Shown: piece after piece, positions 26,548-35,716 of the stretch
How the letters are laid out: every line of letters starts with the position of its first letter
Numbering within the stretch: position 1 is the first letter of the stretch
From: JAMZMI01 sp049115715
GTDB lineage: Bacteria > Bacteroidota > Bacteroidia > Cytophagales > Cyclobacteriaceae
Assembly (NCBI GenBank): GCA_049115715.1
Contig: JAGDZQ010000025.1
Location: 186,001-250,000 of the forward strand
Direction of reading: 5' to 3'
Length of the DNA: 64,000 bases
Notes under the pieces: generated by a model
What the model saw: only the letters and a program-made list of their open reading frames with translations
Database searches by the model: none
Told to the model about the DNA's origin: nothing
Made by a program: the position numbers and the translations under genes

Positions 26548-27745
26548 ACTCAATCAATTCATCTAAAAATAGCTCAAGATATGGAACAAATCCAGATACA
26601 TGTTCTCCTCCAGGAAGAGTAGTAAATTTTACAATGTTAGGAGATGCTCCATTTTCAATTAGTCTATCATAAGAGATTATAGAGTTTTGATAGGGGACAG
26701 TAATATCCGCATCTCCATGATACATATGAATGGGAATCTGTGGGATCCAGTTTACTAAACTATTATTCTCAAGGGCTTGATTGAATGTGTCAAAAGTCTC
26801 ATCATCATTGTTGATAATAAATCCTTCCGTCAGGTAATCTGATATAACATCGGTCAGTTGTTGATTGACTTGACCTCCACTGAGTGATCCATCAAATAAA
26901 TCAGGAATGCGGGAAGCATAGGGTTCATTGAAGTATTTATCTAAAGGCTCATTTAAGTCAAAACTCTCATTGTAACTCTGCGCTACATATGCCAAAAAGA
27001 AAGGCTGATGAAACGTCTCTAAGCTTAAAAAGTAATCCTTAAACGCCACTACATCATATCCTCCTGCTGCTGGAAAAGAAGCTTGCAATTCAAAAAAATC
27101 AACTTCGTTCTCCTCGTAGTATTTGTGTGCCGACATTGTTGCGTGTCCCCCTTGGGAATAGCCAGCCAAGTAAAGTTTAGGACTTAGGGCAAATCCTTTT
27201 TCTTCTGCTAAGGTTCTGGCCGCATAAATGTTATCAAATATCGATGTTGCTGTTAAATCAACTGCATAATAGGGATGCATAATATCAACCGAGCTTCCAA
27301 ACCCTATAAAATCTGGCACCACAACCATTGTACCTATAGAAGCTAAACTGGCGTAAACTGACAATAAGTTATCATCGGATTTTAATTGGCTTGGGGCCTC
27401 AGAGTTACTAGCTATTGTTCCGTGTTGAAAACTAACTGTAGAGAGATTCCCTTCGAAGTTATCCGGCAGAACTACAAGGCTTGAAACTGTGATGTTTTCA
27501 CCTTTATAAATTGTAAGGTACTCCGCCTTGTAAAAAGAGACATTGTAATTGAATTCTTCAAATGGTAAGTCTAGACCTGCAATAGTAAGCAGTGTTTGAA
27601 CCTGAGTTGCTCCACGAGCGAATACTAACTCGCTTGAGACAAGGTCTCCTCTTTCCTGTATTTCGCTTACATCATCATCCGCACAAGATGAGATGATTAG
27701 TAAGGAAATAAGAAGTGGATAAATGGGGTGTTTAAAAAATTTCAT
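26534..27745 (-). CDS. Secreted alpha/beta-hydrolase lipoprotein
   Basis: 403 residues. A lipoprotein signal ends at LIISSC (Cys21), so the enzyme is probably surface or periplasmic. Nucleophile Ser197 is in AGYSQGGHA, the acid Asp is in YHGDADITVPY, and the His is in PGGEHVSGF. Resembles secretory lipases and prolyl-oligopeptidase-like esterases; the true substrate is not visible. It lies 19 bases downstream of parE and overlaps the DUF1028 gene. Confidence 0.85.
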   Translation of the reverse strand: MKFFKHPIYPLLISLLIISSCADDDVSEIQERGDLVSSELVFARGATQVQTLLTIAGLDLPFEEFNYNVSFYKAEYLTIYKGENITVSSLVVLPDNFEGNLSTVSFQHGTIASNSEAPSQLKSDDNLLSVYASLASIGTMVVVPDFIGFGSSVDIMHPYYAVDLTATSIFDNIYAARTLAEEKGFALSPKLYLAGYSQGGHATMSAHKYYEENEVDFFELQASFPAAGGYDVVAFKDYFLSLETFHQPFFLAYVAQSYNESFDLNEPLDKYFNEPYASRIPDLFDGSLSGGQVNQQLTDVISDYLTEGFIINNDDETFDTFNQALENNSLVNWIPQIPIHMYHGDADITVPYQNSIISYDRLIENGASPNIVKFTTLPGGEHVSGFVPYLELFLDELIEYENK

Positions 27746-27764
27746 TTCATCATAATTTAAAGAT

Positions 27765-29630
27765 TTATGCCAGTGTCGGTTCTTCTACAATATCTTTTTC
27801 GACCTTGAGCCTATCTATTATAAACTTCTGCCGGTCAGGAGTGTTTTTCCCCATGTAAAAACCTAGCAAATCTTTTATCTTGGTGTCCTTTTGAAGGATA
27901 ACCGGTTCCAACCTAATGTCTTCACCGATAAAAGCCCCAAATTCATTTGGAGAGATTTCACCTAATCCTTTGAAACGGGTAATTTCTGGCTTGCTTCCCA
28001 GTTCTTCAATCGCCTTTTGTTTCTCTTCAGGGCTATAACAGTAAATAGTCTTCTTCTTATTTCTGACTCTGAACAAAGGCGTGTCCAGAATGTATATGTG
28101 ATTGTTTCTTACAAGTTCAGGGAAAAACTGAAGGAAGTATGTCAGCAAAAGTAGTCTGATGTGCATGCCATCAACATCGGCATCCGTCGCAACCACCACC
28201 TTTCGATATCTCAATCCTTCCAATCCATCTTCAATGTTTAGGGCGTGTTGGAGAAGATTAAACTCCTCATTTTCATAAACTACTTTCTTTGTCTGACCGA
28301 AACAATTAAATGGTTTTCCTCTGAGACTGAAGACCGCTTGTGTCTGAACGTTTCGTGATTTCGTAATAGAACCGCTTGCAGAATCTCCTTCCGTTATGAA
28401 GATCATTGTGTTCTCTAGCTTCTCTTCGTCTCCTTTTTTGTCATTATAATGAACACGACAATCTCGAAGCTTCTTATTATGAAGGTTAGCTTTTTTTGCT
28501 CTTTCGTTTGCTAGTTTCTTTATTCCAGCAATTTCTTTTCGTTCCCTCTCCGACTGAAGAATCCTTTTTAGGAGTGCATCGGCCGCTTCAGCGTTACGAT
28601 GAAGGTAATTGTCTAACTCCGTCTTTAAAAAGTCACTTACAAAAGTCCTCATTGTAGGGCCCTCAGGAGCTACATTTTGAGAACCCAGTTTGGTTTTAGT
28701 CTGAGATTCGAAAACTGGCTCTTGAACTCTTACTGCCACTGCGGCTACAATTGATGCTCTTATATCCGCTGCATCGTAATCCTTTTTGTAGAAGTCTCTG
28801 ACGGTTCTCACCACAGCCTCCCTGAAGGCTGCAAGATGCGTTCCACCATGTGTTGTATATTGCCCGTTTACAAAGGAATAATATTCTTCTCCATATTGAT
28901 TAGCATGTGTGAGTGCTACTTCAATATCGGTTCCTTTCAAGTGTATGATTGGATATCTAAGTGCTTCTTCATCGCTTTTTCTCTTGAGAAGATCGAGAAG
29001 CCCATTTTCCGAATGATACTTCTTCCCATTGAAGTTGATTGTAAGGCCAGCATTTAAGAATGCATAATTCCAAAGCAGATTATCAAGATATTCCGGAATG
29101 AAGTGATAATGCTTGAATATCGTATCATCCGGCTCAAAAGCGATGGCGGTACCATTTCTTTCAGAGGTCTTAGCAAGCTTAGCATCGTTGATTAATTCTC
29201 CTCTTTCAAATTCTGCAATCTTCGTTTCCCCTTCTCTGAAGGATTGAACTTTGAAATATGTGCTGAGCGCATTTACTGCCTTTGTTCCAACTCCGTTTAG
29301 TCCAACAGACTTTTGAAAAGCTCCAGAATCATACTTTCCTCCTGTATTTATCTTAGAAACACAATCGACAACTTTACCCAACGGAATCCCTCTTCCAAAA
29401 TCGCGGATTTCTACTCTGCTATCCGTTACTTTGATATGGATGGTTTTTCCATGTCCCATCATATGCTCATCGATGCAGTTATCAACGATTTCTTTTACCA
29501 GGACGTAAATACCATCATCTTGAGCCGATCCATCCCCGAGCTTCCCGATATACATACCAGGCCTTAGCCTAATATGTTCCTTCCAATCCAGTGATTTTAT
29601 ACTGTCTTCGGTATACTGTACTTCTGCCAT
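27765..29630 (-). CDS. parE: DNA topoisomerase IV subunit B
   Basis: 621 residues. GHKL ATPase part: IRLRPGMYIGKLG, VKEIVDNCIDEHM, RDFGRGIPLG and GLNGVGTKAVNAL. TOPRIM part: TEGDSASGSITKSRN and VVATDADVDGMHIRLLLL with metal-binding acidic residues. Length and motif set fit Bacteroidota ParE. First gene of the leftward operon parE - hydrolase - DUF1028 - parC - sanA-like. A 141-base intergenic region lies upstream. Confidence 0.93.
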   Translation of the reverse strand: MAEVQYTEDSIKSLDWKEHIRLRPGMYIGKLGDGSAQDDGIYVLVKEIVDNCIDEHMMGHGKTIHIKVTDSRVEIRDFGRGIPLGKVVDCVSKINTGGKYDSGAFQKSVGLNGVGTKAVNALSTYFKVQSFREGETKIAEFERGELINDAKLAKTSERNGTAIAFEPDDTIFKHYHFIPEYLDNLLWNYAFLNAGLTINFNGKKYHSENGLLDLLKRKSDEEALRYPIIHLKGTDIEVALTHANQYGEEYYSFVNGQYTTHGGTHLAAFREAVVRTVRDFYKKDYDAADIRASIVAAVAVRVQEPVFESQTKTKLGSQNVAPEGPTMRTFVSDFLKTELDNYLHRNAEAADALLKRILQSERERKEIAGIKKLANERAKKANLHNKKLRDCRVHYNDKKGDEEKLENTMIFITEGDSASGSITKSRNVQTQAVFSLRGKPFNCFGQTKKVVYENEEFNLLQHALNIEDGLEGLRYRKVVVATDADVDGMHIRLLLLTYFLQFFPELVRNNHIYILDTPLFRVRNKKKTIYCYSPEEKQKAIEELGSKPEITRFKGLGEISPNEFGAFIGEDIRLEPVILQKDTKIKDLLGFYMGKNTPDRQKFIIDRLKVEKDIVEEPTLA

Positions 29631-29771
29631 TCTTAAGTTAATGATTAATCAGTCAATCTAGAATTAGATTCACGACATGAAATTTATAAAAAAAATCCGG
29701 TCTTTAAAGAGCGACTTTTCCACATTTGATTAAGGATTTGATTGAATCAAAAAACCATAAAATATTGCTAA

Positions 29772-30203
29772 TCAGGTAGTTTTATTTCTTTTCAGAGAAA
29801 GAAAAATAAGTCCAATTATCCAGACTAAAACAAGTATTGGTCCCAGGTAATTTAGATATGCGTAGCTGCCTGACTGGAAGTGGTTTTGATTATTAATAAC
29901 GGCGACATAACCAATGAGAAACGAAAAGTATAAATTAAGAACAAATGAGAATCCTTTAATCCAAGCATTTATTTCTTCTGAAGAGATAATACTACTTAGT
30001 GTCCTTTCTGCAAAAATCAGAAAAATGTTTAAAATCAGACTCGCCCCCACTACTACGTAGAAGAAATACTCTTTGTGTAAACTCCAGCCAGACACATCTG
30101 GATTTAAATTGACCATGACGGGCAAAAAGGCATACACAAAAAGCAGCGTTACCAAAAGAACAAGTAGTGATAAGATTTTAAGAGAATTGACAGCTTTTAC
30201 CAT
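29772..30203 (-). CDS. Small integral membrane protein of unknown function
   Basis: 143 residues with four hydrophobic segments (about 8-30, 46-66, 84-106 and 118-138) and a short basic C-terminus (LKRNKTT). No conserved motif recognised. It is divergent from the second ECF sigma operon; two minus-strand TAnnTTTG matches (30274-30267 and 30260-30253) lie upstream and could drive it. Function unknown. Confidence 0.65.
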   Translation of the reverse strand: MVKAVNSLKILSLLVLLVTLLFVYAFLPVMVNLNPDVSGWSLHKEYFFYVVVGASLILNIFLIFAERTLSSIISSEEINAWIKGFSFVLNLYFSFLIGYVAVINNQNHFQSGSYAYLNYLGPILVLVWIIGLIFLSLKRNKTT

Positions 30204-30281
30204 AAATATTTAAATACTTGTAATTTCCATGTTAGGTATTGCACTAACAGCGCAAAAGTATGTCACCAAATCTATATCCCA

Positions 30282-30761
30282 TTGACTGAGCAGGTTTTTG
30301 TTGAAGCTATCCAGAAGCACTCGGGAATTATCCACAAGGTTTTATACCTATATCTGGATGATAAGGATGAAAGAGCGGATTTAGCTCAGGAAATTCAGCT
30401 TCAGGCTTGGAAAGCAATTGAACGCTTCAGAGGAGATGCTCAGTTTTCTACCTGGTTGTACAGAGTAGCACTAAATACCGTCTTTGCATACAAAAGAAAA
30501 AAGAGAATCAAGCAGGATAGCATTGCGGATAGAGATTTTGTTGAAGAGCAATCGGAAACATCAGACAAGTCCGAACTTCTCCTTTTGGAAATAAAAAAAT
30601 TATCTCAAGTCGATAGAGCCATTATAAGCCTGCATCTAGAGGACTATGATAATCGTGAAATCTCAGATATAACAGGACTATCTAAAAACAACGTAGGGGT
30701 AAAACTCCACAGGATAAAGGAATCATTGAAAACTAAATTAAACCCAAAAGATCATGGATGA
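30282..30761 (+). CDS. ECF RNA polymerase sigma factor, TTG start
   Basis: 159 residues. Sigma region 2 (ERADLAQEIQLQAWKAIERF, then RGDAQFSTWLYRVALNT) and region 4 (LSQVDRAIISLHLEDYDN, EISDITGLSKNNVGVKLHRI) are clear. No in-frame ATG precedes region 2; TTG at 30282 gives the expected N-terminus MTEQVFVEAIQKHSG. It overlaps the next gene by 8 bases. The regulon is not visible. Confidence 0.88.
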   Translation: MTEQVFVEAIQKHSGIIHKVLYLYLDDKDERADLAQEIQLQAWKAIERFRGDAQFSTWLYRVALNTVFAYKRKKRIKQDSIADRDFVEEQSETSDKSELLLLEIKKLSQVDRAIISLHLEDYDNREISDITGLSKNNVGVKLHRIKESLKTKLNPKDHG

Positions 30762-31365
30762 ACTCAAAATGCTTTGGGGTCAAATACGCGATGACAAAGA
30801 ACTTGAGCTACTCACGCAGAGGAAAATTTCTGAGTCTATCAGATCTAAATCTACAGGCACATTATCGAAGTTGGAAAACAAAGTAAAGAAACGACTCTAT
30901 TTCAGCTTACTGATGGTCTTAGCTCTTGCTTTAAGCATTCCCTTCATAGCGTTGATTTCTATTCAAATACTGCTCTCTATTCTTCTCGCAGCTTACTTAA
31001 TTGGTGGGGTTTTGATCTTTCAAGAATATCGCTATCTAAAACAACACACGGCTATGGATCAAAACCTTCTGGCAGGAATAAAAGAATATCAAAAAAGGGT
31101 AAAGGACATATTGAGGTTTGAAGAAATCGTAAGCTTGATCTTATATCCGATATCCGCAGTTTCTGGTTTTCTGCTAGGGATGTTCTTACTCGATCCTCAT
31201 ACGGAATTGCTCAATGAGCCAAAGGATTGGTTTTTGTTAATCGTCCCTCTTATCATTCTCACCCCAATTTCTCACTTCCTAAATCGAAAAATAAATAACA
31301 GGTCTTTTAGAGAACATCTATCTAGCTTGGATGAGGATATAAAGGAATTAGAATACGGAACTTAG
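30754..31365 (+). CDS. Membrane protein, probable anti-sigma factor for the preceding sigma gene
   Basis: 203 residues. A charged N-terminal helix (MDELKMLWGQIRDDKELELL) of about 48 residues is followed by four hydrophobic segments (about 49-70, 73-92, 130-152 and 160-182) and a charged tail. No zinc-binding anti-sigma motif. Overlapping the sigma gene by 8 bases and having a cytoplasmic head on a membrane body fits an anti-sigma factor, but this is from context. A bidirectional terminator follows at 31384-31413. Confidence 0.65.
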   Translation: MDELKMLWGQIRDDKELELLTQRKISESIRSKSTGTLSKLENKVKKRLYFSLLMVLALALSIPFIALISIQILLSILLAAYLIGGVLIFQEYRYLKQHTAMDQNLLAGIKEYQKRVKDILRFEEIVSLILYPISAVSGFLLGMFLLDPHTELLNEPKDWFLLIVPLIILTPISHFLNRKINNRSFREHLSSLDEDIKELEYGT

Positions 31366-31383
31366 TTAATGACCTAAAACACA

Positions 31384-31413
31384 AAAGCCATTCAGGATAT
31401 CCCAAATGGCTTT
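31384..31413. terminator. Bidirectional terminator
   Basis: AAAGCCATT (31384-31392) and AATGGCTTT (31405-31413) make a perfect 9-bp stem with a 12-base loop; A-rich on the left and T-rich on the right, so it can end both the rightward anti-sigma transcript and the leftward PID-CTERM transcript. Confidence 0.75.
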
Positions 31414-31429
31414 CGTCGTATTGGTTAAG

Positions 31430-31606
31430 TTAGTCTTTTCTGCTATCTCTAAGCCTCTTCAATCCGTAAATCCCCCCTGCTGCCAAGAGTAAACTCAATC
31501 CTCCATCTATTGGGGTAGCTGGAGGAGCGCTTGGCTGAGCTAATGCGGGAATTGATATCCCTATTAAGATTAGAGCAAATGCAAATATTTTTACTGCGTT
31601 ATTCAT
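31430..31606 (-). CDS. Small PID-CTERM sorting-domain protein (58 residues)
   Basis: 58 residues: a signal peptide (MNNAVKIFAFALILIG to PALAQ, 1-24) followed almost at once by PSAPPATPIDGGLSLLLAAG, a hydrophobic stretch and a basic end KRLRDSRKD. This is the layout of the PID-CTERM putative protein-sorting domain known from Bacteroidota: PID motif, transmembrane-like segment, basic cluster. Almost no mature protein remains after the signal peptide, only about eight residues. The gene starts 5 bases after the stop of the T9SS lamin-tail gene on the same strand, so they are cotranscribed. No sorting enzyme is encoded in the window. Confidence 0.78.
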   Translation of the reverse strand: MNNAVKIFAFALILIGISIPALAQPSAPPATPIDGGLSLLLAAGGIYGLKRLRDSRKD

Positions 31607-31611
31607 AGGAA

Positions 31612-34600
31612 TTAGTTTAAGAATTTTTTGATCATTGAACCATTTTCTGACCTCACAACAATCACGAATAGTCCTGCTTCATTAAAATTCAAGATTGCCT
31701 TTTTGTCAGAAAAATCTACATCATTGTACGATGCTAAGACAGCTCCACTTAGGGAGTAAATTTTAATATCAGCACGGTCAAAATCATCCTTGGCTTGAAT
31801 ATTCAATCCTTGTTCGTTGGAGAAAATGATCAAATCATCAGACTCTTTCAATTCATCGAATGCCAAAACCTCAACTGGATTCAGAACAAGTTCAAATCTC
31901 TTGGATGCAAAAACTGACGCTGAATTGGTGAAAGAAATTTCATTATGCTCATTAAAATCATAAAGCTCACCAGTAAGTTTGTCAAGAATCATAATATCAA
32001 CACTTTTGTCAACACCCACAATTTCTTTTAGGCTTAAAACATACTCCCCTGCTTCTGCTAAATCCATTCCCAATTGAACCTTAATAATTTCCGAATGAGG
32101 TACTGGCAAAGCTTGAATTGCATATTTTTCATCTTCATTGAATGAATAAAATGAAATCAATTCATTACCGGATAACTTCAATGCATCAAGGCCAAGGTCT
32201 TTGCCTAAGGTGGCATTTTCAGTAAACCCTATTAGTATCTCATTGTAAAGTCCGTTTCCTGAGACAGATAGCCGGATCATCTCTTTCTTTTCTGTTTTTC
32301 TGTAGTGATTAGCGTCGGCATTTGCACCTGTGGTGGTCTCCTGCATATCAGAAGTAAATGATACATTACCAGCTGTTGTAGCATGTACAAAGAACCCTTG
32401 GGTAGAAGCTATGAATCCATTTTCAGCTGGAGAAGTCCCAGCTGAACCTGTTCCGACCAAGTCCACGATACTTACTACTCCTACCTCGCTTACGGTAATG
32501 TAATCACCTCCCCTAGCTGCCCCTTCATTTGTTCCGCCATCGTCCCATAAGTAGATGATACCATCAATGACGTTTGTCCCATTTCCCGCTCGAAAGTCTT
32601 CCATCGAAATCGCAGCGGCATATGGATTGGCAACCAAATTGAAGCCATCTCCAACATTGGTAACTGAGACGCTTTTATCACCACTAACCGGTGAACCTGT
32701 AAATGAAACTGAGGGAGAAACGGCATCATATCCTACGAAAAAACCTGCCCCAGAACTTAAGTTGGTTACCGTTGGGATTGTAAAAACAGAATTTTCCTCA
32801 TCATATCCATAAAAATAGTCCGCTCCAAGGCTTGCAACAGTAGCTCCACCCACCGGTGAGCCTAAAATACTATATCCTCCACTCCCGGTTGTATTTCTAA
32901 ACACTGTCAAATTTCCAGCCCCAGTTTCATCTCCAAGAATCACTAGCGAAGACCCTGAAAGGGCTTCAGCTTCTCCATCCAAGATGAGTTCACCATTAAC
33001 GACTGTTGTTCCAGCACTTATTAATAAAACAATACCCGTCTCCACTTTCAGAGAGGCCATTTCAATATCATCAGCAATTGTAGGACTTGCAATTCCGGCT
33101 GGCACAATTGCACTCAAAGTAGCAATCGGCAACCCATTCGACCAGTTACTTCCTGTAGCCCATTGAGTATCTGATGAGCTTGTCCAAACGGTAATGTCAT
33201 TTGCTAATCCTGGTGTTCCTCCATCGGCTGCTGATCCAATCCAATAAGTCATATCAGAGTTATCAGCTCCAACATTTCCCAAGGATAATGATGGACCTAA
33301 ACCATTTGGATACTCTATATCATCAGAATACGTCACCTCATCTAGCGTTATTCCATTCGCATTCTTCAAAGTAATGGTTTCGCCAGAATTAACAAGACTA
33401 CCCGAACCCCATTCAAATACCTGATACCCATTTCCCATATAAGAAGACTCATCTACAGCAATAATGGCATATTCGAAAGCCGCCAATTCCGCACCTGCTT
33501 CAAATGAAATGGTGAATGCATCTGAAATAAAATAACCTTCCAATTCCACAGTGGTATTGCCTGAATTATAAATCTCAACAAATTCAAAAGCGGTATCATC
33601 TCCCAAATCTGTTGAAGGGTTATACATTATTTCAGTAATAAGTAAGGGTGCAATTTCATCGTCTTCAATGGTAACAGTATGAACTGATGGCGAAATCAAA
33701 ATCCCTGTGGAGGTTGTTTCTGTGAGAGTAATCTCGATTGTTTCATCTGAGCTCCCAACGTCTGCATGAATATCTAGACTAACGTTTTGAGTTGAAGATG
33801 ATGAAAAGGATAAAGTTGTAGTATTCAAAGTAAAGTCATTTGCCAATACTCCTGATTCAGCTGATCCTCCAGTCACAGTTACGCTCAGATCAACAGGAGT
33901 CCCACCGTAATTGCTGAGAACAACTGGTATTGTTGTTGAAAAAGTACCGTCAGTTTCTGTTTCGGTACTTGATATAAAGGAAAAACCAACTGACTCAGTG
34001 GTTGACTCTGAAATAACAATCTCATCAAATGCAATATCCTCATCACCCGCATTAAGCTTTATTAATTCGACTGATAAAACCAAAGAGTTTCCCGAAACAG
34101 AAAAGCTTGAAGAAAACTGAGTAAAAGTCTCACTCATTTTAGTTCCATCACCTACGCCATCAAAATCAGTGTCTATTGCGGGTTCAGTATTCGTACCTCC
34201 CTCGGCTGCAATCGATAGAAGTTTTATTGCCGCTCCTCCGTCAACTGAATACAAAAAGCTTACCTCCGTATCAGCATCCCAATCTTGGTTGACTCCATCA
34301 TCGTCCTCCGCTAAATAAACCGAAAAATCCAAGTTACTTACACCCGAAATATCAATTGCGTTAAATGTCAAAGTAACGGTGGATGATTGATTAGCTACTT
34401 CTAAATCAGCACCATCTGTATCCTGTGCCGCAAAAAAAGAAGTCCCTTGAACTCCTGCAAAATTAGGGCTGATGTCAGAACCATCAGTAATACCATAATA
34501 ATCAGAGGTTGATCCGATCTCCCCAGAAGCTCCAGGTGAAATAGTATATCGCACTCCACCCGAACCATCAGATTCGAAACTCTCTTGTAGAAGTTGAGAT

Positions 34601-34653
34601 TTGGCATCAACAATTCCTATCAAAACCATCAACATGACTAAAATTTTCTTCAT
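31612..34653 (-). CDS. Secreted lamin-tail-domain protein with T9SS type A sorting domain
   Basis: 1013 residues from ATG 34653 (MKKILVMLMVLIGIVDAKSQ signal peptide); an upstream in-frame ATG at 34680 would only add nine residues. Regions: an N-terminal beta domain (about 20-220), a Calx-beta-like stretch (about 225-330, with VTIEDDE), a lamin-tail domain (about 335-450, LITEIMYNPSTDLGDDTAFE), a further beta-rich region with SGYSILGSPVGG-like repeats, and a C-terminal T9SS sorting domain (about 930-1013, ending SMIKKFLN). Expected to be exported by the type IX system and exposed on the surface or released. Binding partner unknown. Confidence 0.85.
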   Translation of the reverse strand: MKKILVMLMVLIGIVDAKSQLLQESFESDGSGGVRYTISPGASGEIGSTSDYYGITDGSDISPNFAGVQGTSFFAAQDTDGADLEVANQSSTVTLTFNAIDISGVSNLDFSVYLAEDDDGVNQDWDADTEVSFLYSVDGGAAIKLLSIAAEGGTNTEPAIDTDFDGVGDGTKMSETFTQFSSSFSVSGNSLVLSVELIKLNAGDEDIAFDEIVISESTTESVGFSFISSTETETDGTFSTTIPVVLSNYGGTPVDLSVTVTGGSAESGVLANDFTLNTTTLSFSSSSTQNVSLDIHADVGSSDETIEITLTETTSTGILISPSVHTVTIEDDEIAPLLITEIMYNPSTDLGDDTAFEFVEIYNSGNTTVELEGYFISDAFTISFEAGAELAAFEYAIIAVDESSYMGNGYQVFEWGSGSLVNSGETITLKNANGITLDEVTYSDDIEYPNGLGPSLSLGNVGADNSDMTYWIGSAADGGTPGLANDITVWTSSSDTQWATGSNWSNGLPIATLSAIVPAGIASPTIADDIEMASLKVETGIVLLISAGTTVVNGELILDGEAEALSGSSLVILGDETGAGNLTVFRNTTGSGGYSILGSPVGGATVASLGADYFYGYDEENSVFTIPTVTNLSSGAGFFVGYDAVSPSVSFTGSPVSGDKSVSVTNVGDGFNLVANPYAAAISMEDFRAGNGTNVIDGIIYLWDDGGTNEGAARGGDYITVSEVGVVSIVDLVGTGSAGTSPAENGFIASTQGFFVHATTAGNVSFTSDMQETTTGANADANHYRKTEKKEMIRLSVSGNGLYNEILIGFTENATLGKDLGLDALKLSGNELISFYSFNEDEKYAIQALPVPHSEIIKVQLGMDLAEAGEYVLSLKEIVGVDKSVDIMILDKLTGELYDFNEHNEISFTNSASVFASKRFELVLNPVEVLAFDELKESDDLIIFSNEQGLNIQAKDDFDRADIKIYSLSGAVLASYNDVDFSDKKAILNFNEAGLFVIVVRSENGSMIKKFLN

Positions 34654-34998
34654 AAGTATATTTTTAATGGAAAGAAACATTACGATAGATTCCTTGATTA
34701 AAAATAGTGTATTTTCAGTGGAAAGACTGTGATCAAAGTATTATCATTTTATGAGCCTATCATATTGAAGTTCTATTTGACCATAATCAATCAAAAAAAC
34801 ATATGCGATCATTTTCAGAGCCAACATAAGGGAATATTTTGATGTCTTTGTTATTCAAATACTGGATGCGCTTAAATGTTTATGAACAAGAACCTGATTA
34901 AATTTATCAGTCGATACGAGACAATTGCGCTATTTCAGATGAGAATCTTCATCCAACCAAGTACAACCATGAATGACATAAAAGCTACTACTTCAACC
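34654..34998. other. Divergent intergenic region of 345 bases
   Basis: AT-rich DNA between the leftward lamin-tail gene and the rightward secreted protein at 34999. It must hold promoters for both. A frame open from 34876 gives 41 extra residues that do not look like a signal peptide, so I treat it as non-coding. Only imperfect -7-like words were found (for example TACTTTG on the minus strand near 34720). Confidence 0.5.
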
Positions 34999-35670
34999 AT
35001 GAAAATTTTGTTAATCATCTTCTCACTGGGGTTTTGCCAGCTAGGGTTTTCTCAAAATTATGCTGAAATCTCCAATCCAAACACCGGGACAATCGAGGTT
35101 CAGACTAATATAAGGAATGAAAAAAGTGCTACAATCGGAAGCCCTTATTTAAATAAAGAGTGGAATTCCGGGGTTGTTCATTTGAAGGACGGAAAGGTGA
35201 TGGAGATTGAGTTTCTTAATTTCAATGTAGAGAAGGGATTGGTCTCATATATGAAAAACAATGTTGTTTACAATAGCTCACAAAACCTTAACGTTGAAAA
35301 ATTTCAAATTGGTAATCAAGTTTTTCTATCCCATACGATAAACTCAAAAGCCTTTTTTCTTCAAGTATTATCTCAGGGAGAGGAGATTACATTGCTTAAA
35401 AAGGCAATTTGTGATTTCGTAGCTGGACAGCCATCAAAAGGCTACATAGAGGCTACAAGTGACAAATACGTACATAAGGCTGAGTATTATGTAAAAAAAG
35501 AGGGGCAAGAAGTGATAAAAATCAAGGCCAAGAAGAAAGAAATCGTTGCTTTAGTTGGTGATAAGAAAGATGAGGTTTCTGATTTTATCTCCGACAATGT
35601 TTTGAATCTCAAAAACGAATCTGAGCTTATTCAGGTATTTGACTATTACAACCTGATCAGTCAAGAGTAA
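34999..35670 (+). CDS. Secreted protein of unknown function
   Basis: 223 residues from ATG 34999, chosen because it opens a clean signal peptide (MKILLIIFSLGFCQLGFSQ). The mature part starts NYAEISNPNTG and alternates short beta strands with Lys-rich helices (YYVKKEGQEVIKIKAKKKE). No recognised domain. A weak hairpin (CTTTTC/GAAAAG) lies downstream near 35680-35705. Function unknown. Confidence 0.65.
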   Translation: MKILLIIFSLGFCQLGFSQNYAEISNPNTGTIEVQTNIRNEKSATIGSPYLNKEWNSGVVHLKDGKVMEIEFLNFNVEKGLVSYMKNNVVYNSSQNLNVEKFQIGNQVFLSHTINSKAFFLQVLSQGEEITLLKKAICDFVAGQPSKGYIEATSDKYVHKAEYYVKKEGQEVIKIKAKKKEIVALVGDKKDEVSDFISDNVLNLKNESELIQVFDYYNLISQE

Positions 35671-35716
35671 AATCAGAGGCTTTTCCGCACCGGTTTGAAA
35701 AGAGAATTTGAGGAAC

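Noticed and set aside
34876..34998. 41-residue N-terminal extension of the secreted protein at 34999
   Set aside because: It would precede a good signal peptide with basic and hydrophilic residues; ATG 34999 is the natural start.
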